From the IMG/VR virus record IMGVR_UViG_3300020451_000123, positions 1-28,322 of that record: a DNA stretch of 28,322 nucleotides; one strand, 5' to 3'. The notes below the pieces were generated by a model. That model did not search any database and was not told where the DNA came from. It saw only the letters and a list, made by a program, of their open reading frames with translations. Of this stretch, positions 12,428 through 19,268 are shown in pieces. This stretch comes from a virus. The translations under genes and the position numbers were made by a program. The number at the start of each line of letters is the position of its first letter. Positions within the stretch are counted from its first letter, which is position 1.

Positions 12428-12743
12428 GCTTAAGATTACCCTCCTCATCATACCATTCATCTGTCACATTCTCAAGTTCAACAGATTCTTTGATCTTATT
12501 GTATTCTGCTGTTGTGAATGGTGGTTTAAGATTGTTAGTCCAGTCTGGTTCATCAGCAGGATTGTCATAGTACCTTGCAGGTACTATATTCTCAAGTACT
12601 TCAAAGATGTCATCAACTTCATTACAAAGTGCTTCATCATCATTGCCTTGAACATATCCTTCAAGGACATAGAGAATAGTACTGATTTGACCCTCAGTGA
12701 GAGGACAGTTGAATGTTTGTGGTTTGAAGAGTTTCTTAGGCAT
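12420..12743 (-). CDS. Acidic hypothetical protein (107 aa)
   Basis: The longest frame starts with a TTG (12788); the ATG at 12741-12743 overlaps the stop of the mini-protein upstream (ATGCCTAA) and is preferred. It begins MPKKLFKPQTFNCPLTEG, followed by a helical acidic section (ISTILYVLEGYVQGNDDEAL, VDDIFEVLENIV) and an acidic end. No family is recognised. Confidence 0.65.
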   Translation of the reverse strand: MPKKLFKPQTFNCPLTEGQISTILYVLEGYVQGNDDEALCNEVDDIFEVLENIVPARYYDNPADEPDWTNNLKPPFTTAEYNKIKESVELENVTDEWYDEEGNLKHE

Positions 12744-12825
12744 GAGGATCGTATTTGCGAAGGATGTAAAGTGCGAGGGCAACACCAATTGATGATGAAC
12801 CGAGAATGATTAGTAATAGAGGCAT
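12736..12825 (-). CDS. Single-helix membrane peptide (29 aa)
   Basis: 29 residues from ATG 12823-12825 to TAA 12736-12738. MPLLLIILGSSSIGVALALY is hydrophobic and would span the membrane, followed by ILRKYDPHA with positive charge (inside). The overlap with the downstream start and the three-base gap to the upstream stop fit the packing of true genes here. No family is recognised. Confidence 0.55.
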   Translation of the reverse strand: MPLLLIILGSSSIGVALALYILRKYDPHA

Positions 12826-12827
12826 GA

Positions 12828-13295
12828 TTATCTCATATAAAGGTATCCACCTGCCCAATCCGCTCTGTTATAACATGCTTGACGCTCTTGAATGATGCGT
12901 AAGTCATATCTAACATGCTTTGCAGGTGCTCTCCAAGATGCTGCTTTATAAACTTCACCAGTGTTTTTGTCAACAAATGCATGAACGCCACCACTATCAT
13001 AACAGTTATCTCTATCGTTCCAGTCTTCTTGAACGATTTTGATATACTTCTTACCAACAGTGTAGGAGAACTTCATTCCCTTCCAAGTACCTTCCTTGAT
13101 TTGCTCAAGTCTAGTATTACCATATACACTAGGTTGATGAAGACAACCTCTCATAGTATAAGTTTTGTAGTCTTCTTCAAGTGCTGTACATAAATCATTA
13201 GTCCATTCAAGAACTCTCTCTTGAATAGTTTTATTCTTTACATCTTCGTACTTGTCGTAAGATGGAGAATCAAATTTAACTGGTGTTAAAGTCAT
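12828..13295 (-). CDS. Hypothetical protein with C-terminal ADW-G motif (155 aa)
   Basis: 155 residues from ATG 13293-13295. The C-terminal 80 residues run KKYIKIVQEDW...HAFVDKNTGEVYKAASW...RYDLR...ADWAGGYLY. The same order of blocks occurs in the 13369-13851 protein, so the two are paralogues. Pattern: strand, xxF(V)xxxTGxVYK, helix, ADWxGxYL. The N-terminal half is helical with a Cys. The domain has no name I recognise. Its own promoter (-10 at 13322-13327) and AAGGAGG in the leader suggest good expression. Confidence 0.7.
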   Translation of the reverse strand: MTLTPVKFDSPSYDKYEDVKNKTIQERVLEWTNDLCTALEEDYKTYTMRGCLHQPSVYGNTRLEQIKEGTWKGMKFSYTVGKKYIKIVQEDWNDRDNCYDSGGVHAFVDKNTGEVYKAASWRAPAKHVRYDLRIIQERQACYNRADWAGGYLYMR

Positions 13296-13311
13296 AAGTC
13301 AGTTCCCTTGA

Positions 13312-13332
13312 GTACCTCCTTATTATACATGC
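13312..13332 (-). promoter_or_regulatory. Promoter -10 and ribosome binding site
   Basis: GCATGTATAATA (13321-13332, TATAAT at 13322-13327) followed by AAGGAGG on the minus strand. The 12-base block is identical to the one at 11022-11033. No strong -35 is seen. Confidence 0.5.
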
Positions 13333-13368
13333 AAATACAATCCTAGTACATACAGAGTGTGCAGATTG

Positions 13369-13851
13369 TTATAGTGGCATATTGTTCTTCGGATCTGGAT
13401 TAAGGTAGAATCCTCTCCAATCAGCAAGTTTTAAACATTCATTGAGATCCCATGTTACCTTCTTATTTGCTGCTGTCTGTGACCGTGGTTTATATACTAC
13501 ACCATCAGTCATCCCTACAAAACAATGAGTCTTACAGTCGTCATCATCAGTCAACTGCAAGACTCTATAATATTTTCTATTGTTATCATCAATAACAAAT
13601 GATCCTATGTTATAATTATTATCTAATTCTCTCTTCTTAAACTTCTTCTTAACAGGATCTTCTTCTTTATCTGCAATATATGTTTGCTCTGCAAAATAAT
13701 TCTCTGTCAGTTTAATACAGAGAAGTCCTGTCTTTAATAGAACTTCATCTGGTTGATACTGCCTTGCTGACAACCTAGCAGCATAATCTACCTTAATATC
13801 ATCTAACGTCTTAATTCCTTCTTCATACAACCGAAGTAGATCATCATCCAT
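13369..13851 (-). CDS. Paralogue of the ADW-G protein (160 aa)
   Basis: 160 residues from ATG 13849-13851. Residues from about 80 read KYYRVLQLTDDDDCKTHCFVGMTDGVVYKP...WDLNECLKLADWRGFYL, matching the block order of the adjacent 12828-13295 protein. The N-terminal 75 residues (helical, ending in a basic KKKFKKRELD) differ. Tandem paralogues of this kind often arise by duplication in phage accessory regions. Function unknown. Confidence 0.7.
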   Translation of the reverse strand: MDDDLLRLYEEGIKTLDDIKVDYAARLSARQYQPDEVLLKTGLLCIKLTENYFAEQTYIADKEEDPVKKKFKKRELDNNYNIGSFVIDDNNRKYYRVLQLTDDDDCKTHCFVGMTDGVVYKPRSQTAANKKVTWDLNECLKLADWRGFYLNPDPKNNMPL

Positions 13852-13870
13852 TCACGTTACCAAATGCTAT

Positions 13871-13876
13871 ATTATA
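13871..13876 (-). promoter_or_regulatory. Possible -10 element for the 13369-13851 gene
   Basis: TATAAT on the minus strand, overlapping the stop of the 52-residue gene and 20 bases before the ATG at 13851. No convincing -35 is seen at 16-18 bases. Confidence 0.35.
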
Positions 13877-14030
13877 TAGTCGTGTCTTTATGTATTTTTT
13901 TCATTACCTTTTTATACATATCAAACTCAACTCCTTTATGCTTCAAGACAATTAGTTTTGTAACTGTCATCTCTTTATCATAAAAGAGGATTGGTTCGTC
14001 ATCCAGACAATGTTGTAAGTCACCACTCAT
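13872..14030 (-). CDS. Small basic protein (52 aa)
   Basis: 52 residues from ATG 14028-14030 to TAA 13872-13874. It begins MSGDLQHCLDDEPILFYDKEM, then TVTKLIVLKHKGVEF and a Lys-rich end (MYKKVMKKIHKDTTI). It reads as a small beta-strand plus helix protein. Its start overlaps the previous stop. No family is recognised. Confidence 0.65.
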   Translation of the reverse strand: MSGDLQHCLDDEPILFYDKEMTVTKLIVLKHKGVEFDMYKKVMKKIHKDTTI

Positions 14031-14245
14031 TATATACTTACCAAGTGTGAGATCTTTTCTTTACATACAAACTTACCTTCCATATCATAGATGAGTTTGT
14101 AGTTGGTTGTGTTAACATAATGACCCTTCAGTTCATTACCATCACAATGCCATCCATATCCTCTTACTCGTTCCTCAATGCCATCAATGCGGAACTTCTT
14201 ATCTCCCTTAAGATAAGATTCATAGGTTTGGTCTAGGGCGATCAT
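14030..14245 (-). CDS. Hypothetical protein (71 aa)
   Basis: The frame opens further up, but the ATG at 14243-14245, five bases after the preceding stop and with GAGGA about eight bases upstream, is the likely start. It begins MIALDQTYESYLKGDKKF and contains ERVRGYGWHCDGNELKGHY, a probable beta hairpin with His/Cys. No family is recognised. Confidence 0.6.
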   Translation of the reverse strand: MIALDQTYESYLKGDKKFRIDGIEERVRGYGWHCDGNELKGHYVNTTNYKLIYDMEGKFVCKEKISHLVSI

Positions 14246-14249
14246 TGTT

Positions 14250-14486
14250 TTAGTCCTCGGTGTCTGGGTTGAAGAATGAACCATATGAACCACTCGATCC
14301 TTGTTCACGGTTCTCTAATGCGTCCAATATACCATCAGCACTCTGTATTGTATCAATGGATGAGATCATCTTTGAGATCTCTCTACAAATCATAGGTCGC
14401 TCATTACGAGCAGCAAATGCTAAAGCATTACGAAGATTAGACTCTGCTTCTAAAAGAGACTCGATCACCTGTTCAGAAAGTGCCAT
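14250..14486 (-). CDS. Helical hypothetical protein (78 aa)
   Basis: The frame has an earlier ATG at 14513, but a consensus promoter with TATAAT at 14516-14521 would start transcripts near 14509, inside that longer frame. The next ATG (14484-14486, MALSEQVIESLLEAESNL) is therefore the real start. The protein is alpha-helical (NALAFAARNERPMICREISKM), with a Gly/Ser linker (GSSGSYGSF) and an acidic tail. No family is recognised. Confidence 0.65.
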   Translation of the reverse strand: MALSEQVIESLLEAESNLRNALAFAARNERPMICREISKMISSIDTIQSADGILDALENREQGSSGSYGSFFNPDTED

Positions 14487-14515
14487 ACGATACAAAAGTG
14501 TTGGTTTAAACACAT

Positions 14516-14543
14516 ATTATACTGTATATATCACAATTGTCAA
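14516..14543 (-). promoter_or_regulatory. Consensus sigma-70 promoter
   Basis: TTGACA (14538-14543), a 16-base spacer and TATAAT (14516-14521) on the minus strand; both hexamers are perfect. Transcription starts near 14509. This fixes the start of the 14250-14486 gene and begins the unit of small genes below it. It follows the large 2OG oxygenase gene. Confidence 0.75.
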
Positions 14544-14563
14544 CTCTTAACGATTGCTTTATA

Positions 14564-15739
14564 TTATGTGAACCAAGTTATGATACTATATCTAGTATTA
14601 TCAAGGACTGGCATGATCTCATGGGGGTACATAAAGTTGGCAGGGAAGATCACTGCTGAACCCTTAGATGGTTTAATAATATGCTCCCGATTAAAAAATG
14701 CAAACTCTCCACCAGTATAATCATCAGTCAACATCAATGACATTGCTACTGTCCTTGGACTCTTTGCATAGTTATCTGTATGAATGGTATAGAATCCTCC
14801 TGCATGATATCTCAAGAGATCATATCCACTATCAGTAGTAATAGTACACATAGGGAACTCTTCAATATATTTTTGTGCCGCAGCACCTGCTTTACTAAAA
14901 ACTATGTTGTCTATCTCCTTCCTCCTATCATAATTCTTGTTGACTATATCATTGGTTGATATATGTACTATCTCACAATTCCTAACATGATTCTTCTCTA
15001 CACCATCACCAACCTTTGCTTGATACCAGTCACTACAATCCTTATACTCTGCTAATATCTTATTACACTCTTCCTCGGTTAGTATATTATCATACACTCG
15101 GATATACTCGTCGAGACTATTCTTGCTCTTTGGTTCATTAAATGAATCATCAATAATAACATTTGCTGGTTCAATCTTTGGTTTTATTGGATCATTCACA
15201 ACCTTACGTTCCTTATTAAAATAGAATGTAGCATACTGACCTCTACTCCTTACATAGTGCATGAACACCTGAGTACATATGTTACCATTAAACTCTTCTC
15301 TCCAGTGTGGTGCAGTCATACCAAAATATATCATGGCATCACCTGGATTTAATTCAACCTCTCTCTTCTCACCTTTGGGTGTCTGTATCCATATTGACCA
15401 AGGGACATCACACTCAAGGTTAACAGTTAAAGAGATCTCACACTCTTCTTTATCAACATGAGGTGTTAATACAGCACCCTTCTCATATATCCTTGCGTAA
15501 GTATAAGTTGGTAGCACAGTCTCACCAACCAGTTGAGATACCTGCACATTCTTCTCACATAATAACTCTACGAATGAGATATAATCATACTTACCAAGAC
15601 ATTTATCAACTTGAGCATCATTCTTGATATCAAAATTGTTAGCATAATCTTTAAAGTCACATGCCAGTGACTCTGCTCTCTCACTCGATATAAAGTTAGG
15701 AACAATTAGATAGTTATTTTCAATGAACTTCTCATTCAT
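14564..15739 (-). CDS. Double-domain 2OG-Fe(II) oxygenase (391 aa)
   Basis: Two dioxygenase-like cores in one chain. Domain 1 (about 1-170): H94-V-D96 (TPHVDKE), a GDAMIYFG turn and H145 (APHWREE), but no clear 2-oxoglutarate Arg at the usual place (region NICTQVFMHY). Domain 2 (about 210-391): H320-T-D322 (YTIHTDNY), FPANFMYPHE with H373, and R383 (NTRYSIITWF), the full HxD...H...R set. Domain 2 looks like a prolyl-4-hydroxylase-type core; domain 1 may be inactive or use another anchor. Substrate unknown. The start overlaps the upstream stop by ATGA. Confidence 0.75.
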   Translation of the reverse strand: MNEKFIENNYLIVPNFISSERAESLACDFKDYANNFDIKNDAQVDKCLGKYDYISFVELLCEKNVQVSQLVGETVLPTYTYARIYEKGAVLTPHVDKEECEISLTVNLECDVPWSIWIQTPKGEKREVELNPGDAMIYFGMTAPHWREEFNGNICTQVFMHYVRSRGQYATFYFNKERKVVNDPIKPKIEPANVIIDDSFNEPKSKNSLDEYIRVYDNILTEEECNKILAEYKDCSDWYQAKVGDGVEKNHVRNCEIVHISTNDIVNKNYDRRKEIDNIVFSKAGAAAQKYIEEFPMCTITTDSGYDLLRYHAGGFYTIHTDNYAKSPRTVAMSLMLTDDYTGGEFAFFNREHIIKPSKGSAVIFPANFMYPHEIMPVLDNTRYSIITWFT

Positions 15740-15918
15740 ACATCTAACTTTCTAACTCTAAATGCCAATGCTTTACGCTCACCTTTATCCGTATGGACTA
15801 CTGGTTGACCGTGGTCATCTAGACTTATATCTGTGATAGTAGTTCTGACGTTTCTAAACTTACCAACGTCAATCTTATCACCTATTTTTAATTCAATGGT
15901 AAAAGAATCCATAATCAT
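15736..15918 (-). CDS. Small hypothetical protein (60 aa)
   Basis: 60 residues from ATG 15916-15918 (an in-frame ATG two codons on is also possible). It has a beta-barrel-like pattern: KIGDKIDVGKFRNVRTTITDI, then DDHGQPVVHTDKGERKALAFRVRKL. The layout (VGKF.N....I....D....PV..T.KG..K...R..KL) resembles a small domain at the end of several T4-like marine phage proteins, by recollection only. Overlaps both neighbours by ATGA. Confidence 0.65.
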   Translation of the reverse strand: MIMDSFTIELKIGDKIDVGKFRNVRTTITDISLDDHGQPVVHTDKGERKALAFRVRKLDV

Positions 15919-16262
15919 CTCCGCACTATGGCAGGTACATCGCCATCATCATCTGAGTCATCATCATCTTCCCATCCATCCTCGTTAAGTTCTTCAATAC
16001 GATCCTGTAAGGATTGTGTGAGATCATCACGAGTCTCAGGAGTAGGGAAGTTTACAACCAGTAATTCTTCATCCGTCTCAATCTCTGCTACTTCTGGATG
16101 ATTACTCGAACTTAATGGGTTCGGGTGATTAATATCCTGATCGTTGACATAGACCTTAATCGGTTTGTTAATGTCTGATAGATTCTTCCACATTAGAGCA
16201 AATGCTGCACCCGCTAATGCGAATGAAGCAAGTCCAAATAGGGCGACTCCTATAACAGTCAT
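15915..16262 (-). CDS. Membrane-anchored acidic protein (115 aa)
   Basis: 115 residues. A hydrophobic N-terminal helix (VIGVALFGLASFALAGAAFAL) anchors it; the rest is a long acidic, probably cytoplasmic or periplasmic tail with an Asp/Glu run (EDGWEDDDDSDDDGD) near the end and a basic terminus (VRR). No signal peptidase motif is obvious. No family is recognised. The ATGA overlap at each end marks co-translation. Confidence 0.65.
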   Translation of the reverse strand: MTVIGVALFGLASFALAGAAFALMWKNLSDINKPIKVYVNDQDINHPNPLSSSNHPEVAEIETDEELLVVNFPTPETRDDLTQSLQDRIEELNEDGWEDDDDSDDDGDVPAIVRR

Positions 16263-16441
16263 TCTGGTTTTTTCTTGTTAACTCTTTTGATCAGTTTAGC
16301 ATACTGAACATCCTCCTGAGTATACCATGAAGGATTCTTCTTTGCAACTTTGATCAATTTTTTAGCAATTTTCCTACATTGTTTCTTCTCTCTTGCATCC
16401 TGACATTCGTAATCCGTCAAAACTTTACCCTCTGTTAACAT
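16259..16441 (-). CDS. Small basic protein (60 aa)
   Basis: 60 residues from ATG 16439-16441 (TAATG overlap). It is strongly Lys-rich (REKKQCRKIAKKLIKVAKK; ends RVNKKKPE), with a probable long amphipathic helix. It could bind nucleic acid or an acidic partner, and the acidic membrane protein beside it is one candidate. This is inference; no family is recognised. Confidence 0.65.
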   Translation of the reverse strand: MLTEGKVLTDYECQDAREKKQCRKIAKKLIKVAKKNPSWYTQEDVQYAKLIKRVNKKKPE

Positions 16442-17343
16442 TAGTTGTTGTCACTCACCTTCGCATCTTCTGTATCATCCTCAGCAATGAGATTCTCAAT
16501 CTCTTTAACCACTGGTTGTGGTTCATTTTCATCCTCAAACATCATCTCTAAATTAAATTCATCGTCAAGTGTGCTAAGATCAAAGTTCTTAAAGAAGTCA
16601 TCTCCTTGTGCTGTTGGTTGTTCTGTTATTTCTACCTCACCAGTAACTTCTGGAGATGTGACAACATTCTCGAAGTACTTATCATCAATAGAATCATCAA
16701 ACAATGACTCATCAACCTCTCCATCAAATAGTGTCACCTGCGAATCAGCAGGGACAGTCTCAAACATTTCCTGACTCTCTTGTGCTATCTCTTCAGCAGC
16801 ATCTTGATTCTCAAAAAATGTATTGTGATCTTCCTGTTGCACCTTTTGAATACGTTCTATCTGTAGTTCATGATCCTTCATCAAGAACTCCATTTGTTGC
16901 TTATGTTCCTTCTCATGCATCTCAGTAGTTGACCATACTCTCTGCATCTGCATGTCATGATCCTTCTCTAATCCAACCACATATTCATCATGATTCTTCT
17001 GCATAGTATCCATCTGCAACTCAAGTTCTGCCATTGCTTCTTCCCAAGATACCGTCTTCTTCCTTTCTTCCTCTTCTCTTCTCTTCTTCTCATCTAATTG
17101 TCTACTAAGTTCGGAACGATAATGTTCAACATACTTATGTATTTCTTTTAATGTGATAGGAGTATTTGGAATAGGACTATCATACTCTACCCATCCATCT
17201 CCATCTTCAGTACCATTATCCTTCCATTGTATTGCCCATAGATGTTCAATATCAGTAAAAGGCCAATTCTCTACAGTAAAGAATATACCAGTGCCATCAA
17301 GTTTAATATAACGATCCTGTTCAATCAGTGTAAATTGCTTCAT
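16441..17343 (-). CDS. Coiled-coil protein with acidic tail (300 aa)
   Basis: 300 residues. Residues 1-70 form a beta-rich domain (YIKLDGTGIFFTVENWPFTD; HLWAIQWKDNG). Residues about 72-175 are a long coiled coil (RQLDEKKRREEEERKK; QMQRVWSTTEMHEKEHKQQ). The last 120 residues are very acidic and probably disordered. A structural or scaffold role near the tail-fibre genes is plausible but unproven. The ATG overlaps the four-Cys gene by ATGA, and both follow a late promoter. Confidence 0.7.
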   Translation of the reverse strand: MKQFTLIEQDRYIKLDGTGIFFTVENWPFTDIEHLWAIQWKDNGTEDGDGWVEYDSPIPNTPITLKEIHKYVEHYRSELSRQLDEKKRREEEERKKTVSWEEAMAELELQMDTMQKNHDEYVVGLEKDHDMQMQRVWSTTEMHEKEHKQQMEFLMKDHELQIERIQKVQQEDHNTFFENQDAAEEIAQESQEMFETVPADSQVTLFDGEVDESLFDDSIDDKYFENVVTSPEVTGEVEITEQPTAQGDDFFKNFDLSTLDDEFNLEMMFEDENEPQPVVKEIENLIAEDDTEDAKVSDNN

Positions 17344-17702
17344 TTTGAACCTCCAAGTTTATGAGTATGGTCATTGTCATCATCCTTTGCATCTACCTCA
17401 GTAGCATTGATGATTTTTCTTTCTTGCATCATCTGTGCAGCAGCAGATAATACATTAATGTTAGTTTCATTTGCCTTCACCATCTCATTCCTAAATGACT
17501 CAACAGCAGCACCAGTACCTCTAGATTGCTGAGAGTTCTCTATTAATAACATAGGTAACCATGTAACAGCACAACCCCACTCATCAACTGCTTCTCCTGT
17601 TTGTGGATTAGCACCTCTAATTTGTGTGTACCATGAACAACCAAGTTTTTTACACTTGTCTTGTATCAATGGACAAAAATCTTCTGGTTCTAACTGTGCC
17701 AT
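17340..17702 (-). CDS. Four-cysteine hypothetical protein (120 aa)
   Basis: 120 residues. Four Cys cluster at the N-terminus (C10, C17, C22, C44; CPLIQDKCKKLGC and WGC), consistent with a metal or Fe-S site. The rest is helical (AAVESFRNEMVKANETNINVL) with an acidic, His-containing tail. Proteins with this look occur in several phages by recollection; no named function. A late promoter box (17721-17727) lies 19 bases before the ATG, so it should be made late, with the fibre genes. Confidence 0.65.
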   Translation of the reverse strand: MAQLEPEDFCPLIQDKCKKLGCSWYTQIRGANPQTGEAVDEWGCAVTWLPMLLIENSQQSRGTGAAVESFRNEMVKANETNINVLSAAAQMMQERKIINATEVDAKDDDNDHTHKLGGSK

Positions 17703-17720
17703 ACTAAATCTAAGTCAAGT

Positions 17721-17727
17721 TATTTAG
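17721..17727 (-). promoter_or_regulatory. T4-like late promoter box
   Basis: CTAAATA on the minus strand in the short gap between the tail-collar gene and the four-Cys gene, 19 bases before its ATG. Same element and spacing as at 7595-7601. Confidence 0.5.
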
Positions 17728-17732
17728 TTAAA

Positions 17733-18314
17733 TTAATCCAATTTACACATTATAACATCGACATATTGAACTGCCAAGTTTACCTGTGCTGTATACGTTC
17801 CTGTGATATTTACTGTTCCACTAAAGGGATGGTCATGTGGACCTCCACCTGCTCCTTCATTTACTCCACCAGTATTAGTTGATCCATCAATCACTCTAGC
17901 ACCAGTATTACTAAATGGTGTAGCAGCAGAACCACCAGTAGGTCCCAATGTATGAACATGTTGGTGTTCTGGTAACTGTGCTACTGTCAGAGTATGGTCA
18001 CCAATTACCTTTGGTGTACCGCCTGGTGGTACAATAGTCCTTGTCTCATTAACTGTTATATCAATGTCCTTCACAGAAGATAATGTTGAAGTAAAATTCA
18101 AAATACCTGAGGATACTCCTCCACCTGTTCCAGTAACAACTCTCAACATCTTATTATTAACACTTGCGTCTGTTACCTGTGTCCATCCAGTAGGTGCAGA
18201 TGGTTCCCAGAACATCTTCTGTGTGTTGGCAGGATACATCCAATAATATGAATTAATGGAGTTATTAGCATCTGCTAAATCAAATTGTATCCCATTCGCA
18301 GTTAATCTTGCCAT
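17733..18314 (-). CDS. Tail-collar-type fibre protein (193 aa)
   Basis: Features of phage tail-collar proteins: APTGW at 40-44 after an aromatic strand (KMFWEPSAPTGW), a Gly-rich TGTGGG turn, and the HTLTVAQLPEHQHVH segment typical of collar domains, then PHDHPFSGTV and a beta-rich end (AVQYVDVIMCKLD). These proteins form short tail fibres or adhesin tips. It is a paralogue of the gene just upstream (18316-18882), with one base between them. The His-rich loops may bind metal, as in T4 gp12. Probably late-expressed. Confidence 0.8.
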   Translation of the reverse strand: MARLTANGIQFDLADANNSINSYYWMYPANTQKMFWEPSAPTGWTQVTDASVNNKMLRVVTGTGGGVSSGILNFTSTLSSVKDIDITVNETRTIVPPGGTPKVIGDHTLTVAQLPEHQHVHTLGPTGGSAATPFSNTGARVIDGSTNTGGVNEGAGGGPHDHPFSGTVNITGTYTAQVNLAVQYVDVIMCKLD

Positions 18315-18315
18315 G

Positions 18316-18882
18316 TCAACTAAATGTACAAACTAATACATCAACATACTGGAGTCGTAAGTCAATCTGTCCTGCTCCATTGGCAGAGAATGATGCTTGT
18401 CCACTGAACGGGTGATCATGTGGTTGTCCTATCTGTCCACTTGGAGATACAACATTACCAGTAGGAGCACTACCAGTAACCCTGAAGTTACTACCACCAC
18501 CAGAAGCAGAAGCAGCACCACCAGTTAATGAATTGTGTGTATGATCTGGTATCTGGGATATTGCCAGAGTAGTACCACCAACATTACCTGTTACAGTTGT
18601 AGTAGCACTAAATGGAACATTCAAAGATGATGTAGCATTTGGGAATACCTGAGTGAATGTTAATCCACCTGCCCCAGAAGTACCACCAAATCCAAATCCA
18701 CCACCAGTACCATTAACAAGTCGTAATGCCTTATCATTATGAGAATTCTCTTTAACCCATCCAGTCGGAGCTGCTGCTTGGAAGAAAACCATAGCAGCAC
18801 CCTGCTCAACAACAGCGTATTTTGAATTTAATGATGTAGTATCACTAAAAGTGACACCCGTCGCTGTAAGAATTGCCGACAT
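18316..18882 (-). CDS. Tail-collar-type fibre protein (188 aa)
   Basis: 188 residues with the same plan as the neighbouring 17733-18314 protein: AAPTGW at 37-42, LRLVNGTGGG, a TTLAISQIPDHTHN segment, PHDHPFSGQA and a beta-rich end (LRLQYVDVLVCTFS). The N-terminal 30 residues also match (ATGVTF / ANGIQF). It probably forms part of a receptor-binding fibre on the phage surface; two divergent copies may widen or tune host range. A late promoter box is at 18908-18914 and AAAGGAA precedes the ATG. Confidence 0.8.
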   Translation of the reverse strand: MSAILTATGVTFSDTTSLNSKYAVVEQGAAMVFFQAAAPTGWVKENSHNDKALRLVNGTGGGFGFGGTSGAGGLTFTQVFPNATSSLNVPFSATTTVTGNVGGTTLAISQIPDHTHNSLTGGAASASGGGSNFRVTGSAPTGNVVSPSGQIGQPHDHPFSGQASFSANGAGQIDLRLQYVDVLVCTFS

Positions 18883-18899
18883 TGTATAATGTTATTCCT

Positions 18900-19268
18900 T
18901 TATTCTTTATTTAGCACCTTTGTAGATCCGTCATTTATCCAGAACCCATCATCTGTTAACTCCCATCCATCATCCTTCATTGCTTTCCAACTACCATATC
19001 TTTCCATTGCTTCCTCAGTTAGATTCATCTTAATCCAAGCAGGCCAAAGTTCCTCTTCAACTTGAGGCATTTGCAATTGTTGTCTACGATCCATTGCATA
19101 TTCACGATACATCTCTTGAGTCCACCCATCATTATAAGGTGACTGTGCTTGTACCTCAGCATCCATCAACTTATAATCAAACAGTAGTTCTCTCTCTTTA
19201 TCTGGAGTGTCAGTGTCCCTAACATAGACAGTCTTGCCACCATCAGGAGATTCATAAATCTTAGACAT
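18900..19268 (-). CDS. Hypothetical protein downstream of talC (122 aa)
   Basis: 122 residues from ATG 19266-19268, overlapping the talC stop by eight bases. It begins MSKIYESPDGGKTVYVRD, with a small beta hairpin, then acidic helices (YNDGWTQEMYREYAMDRR) and a Trp-rich end (GSWKAMKDDGWELTDDGFW). No known family. Co-translation with talC suggests co-expression only. Its 3' end holds the late promoter of the fibre genes. Confidence 0.65.
   Translation of the reverse strand: MSKIYESPDGGKTVYVRDTDTPDKERELLFDYKLMDAEVQAQSPYNDGWTQEMYREYAMDRRQQLQMPQVEEELWPAWIKMNLTEEAMERYGSWKAMKDDGWELTDDGFWINDGSTKVLNKE
18908..18914 (-). promoter_or_regulatory. T4-like late promoter box for the fibre genes
   Basis: CTAAATA on the minus strand, 26 bases before the ATG at 18882, followed by an AAAGGAA ribosome binding site. 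It lies in the end of the 18900-19268 gene. Confidence 0.55.
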
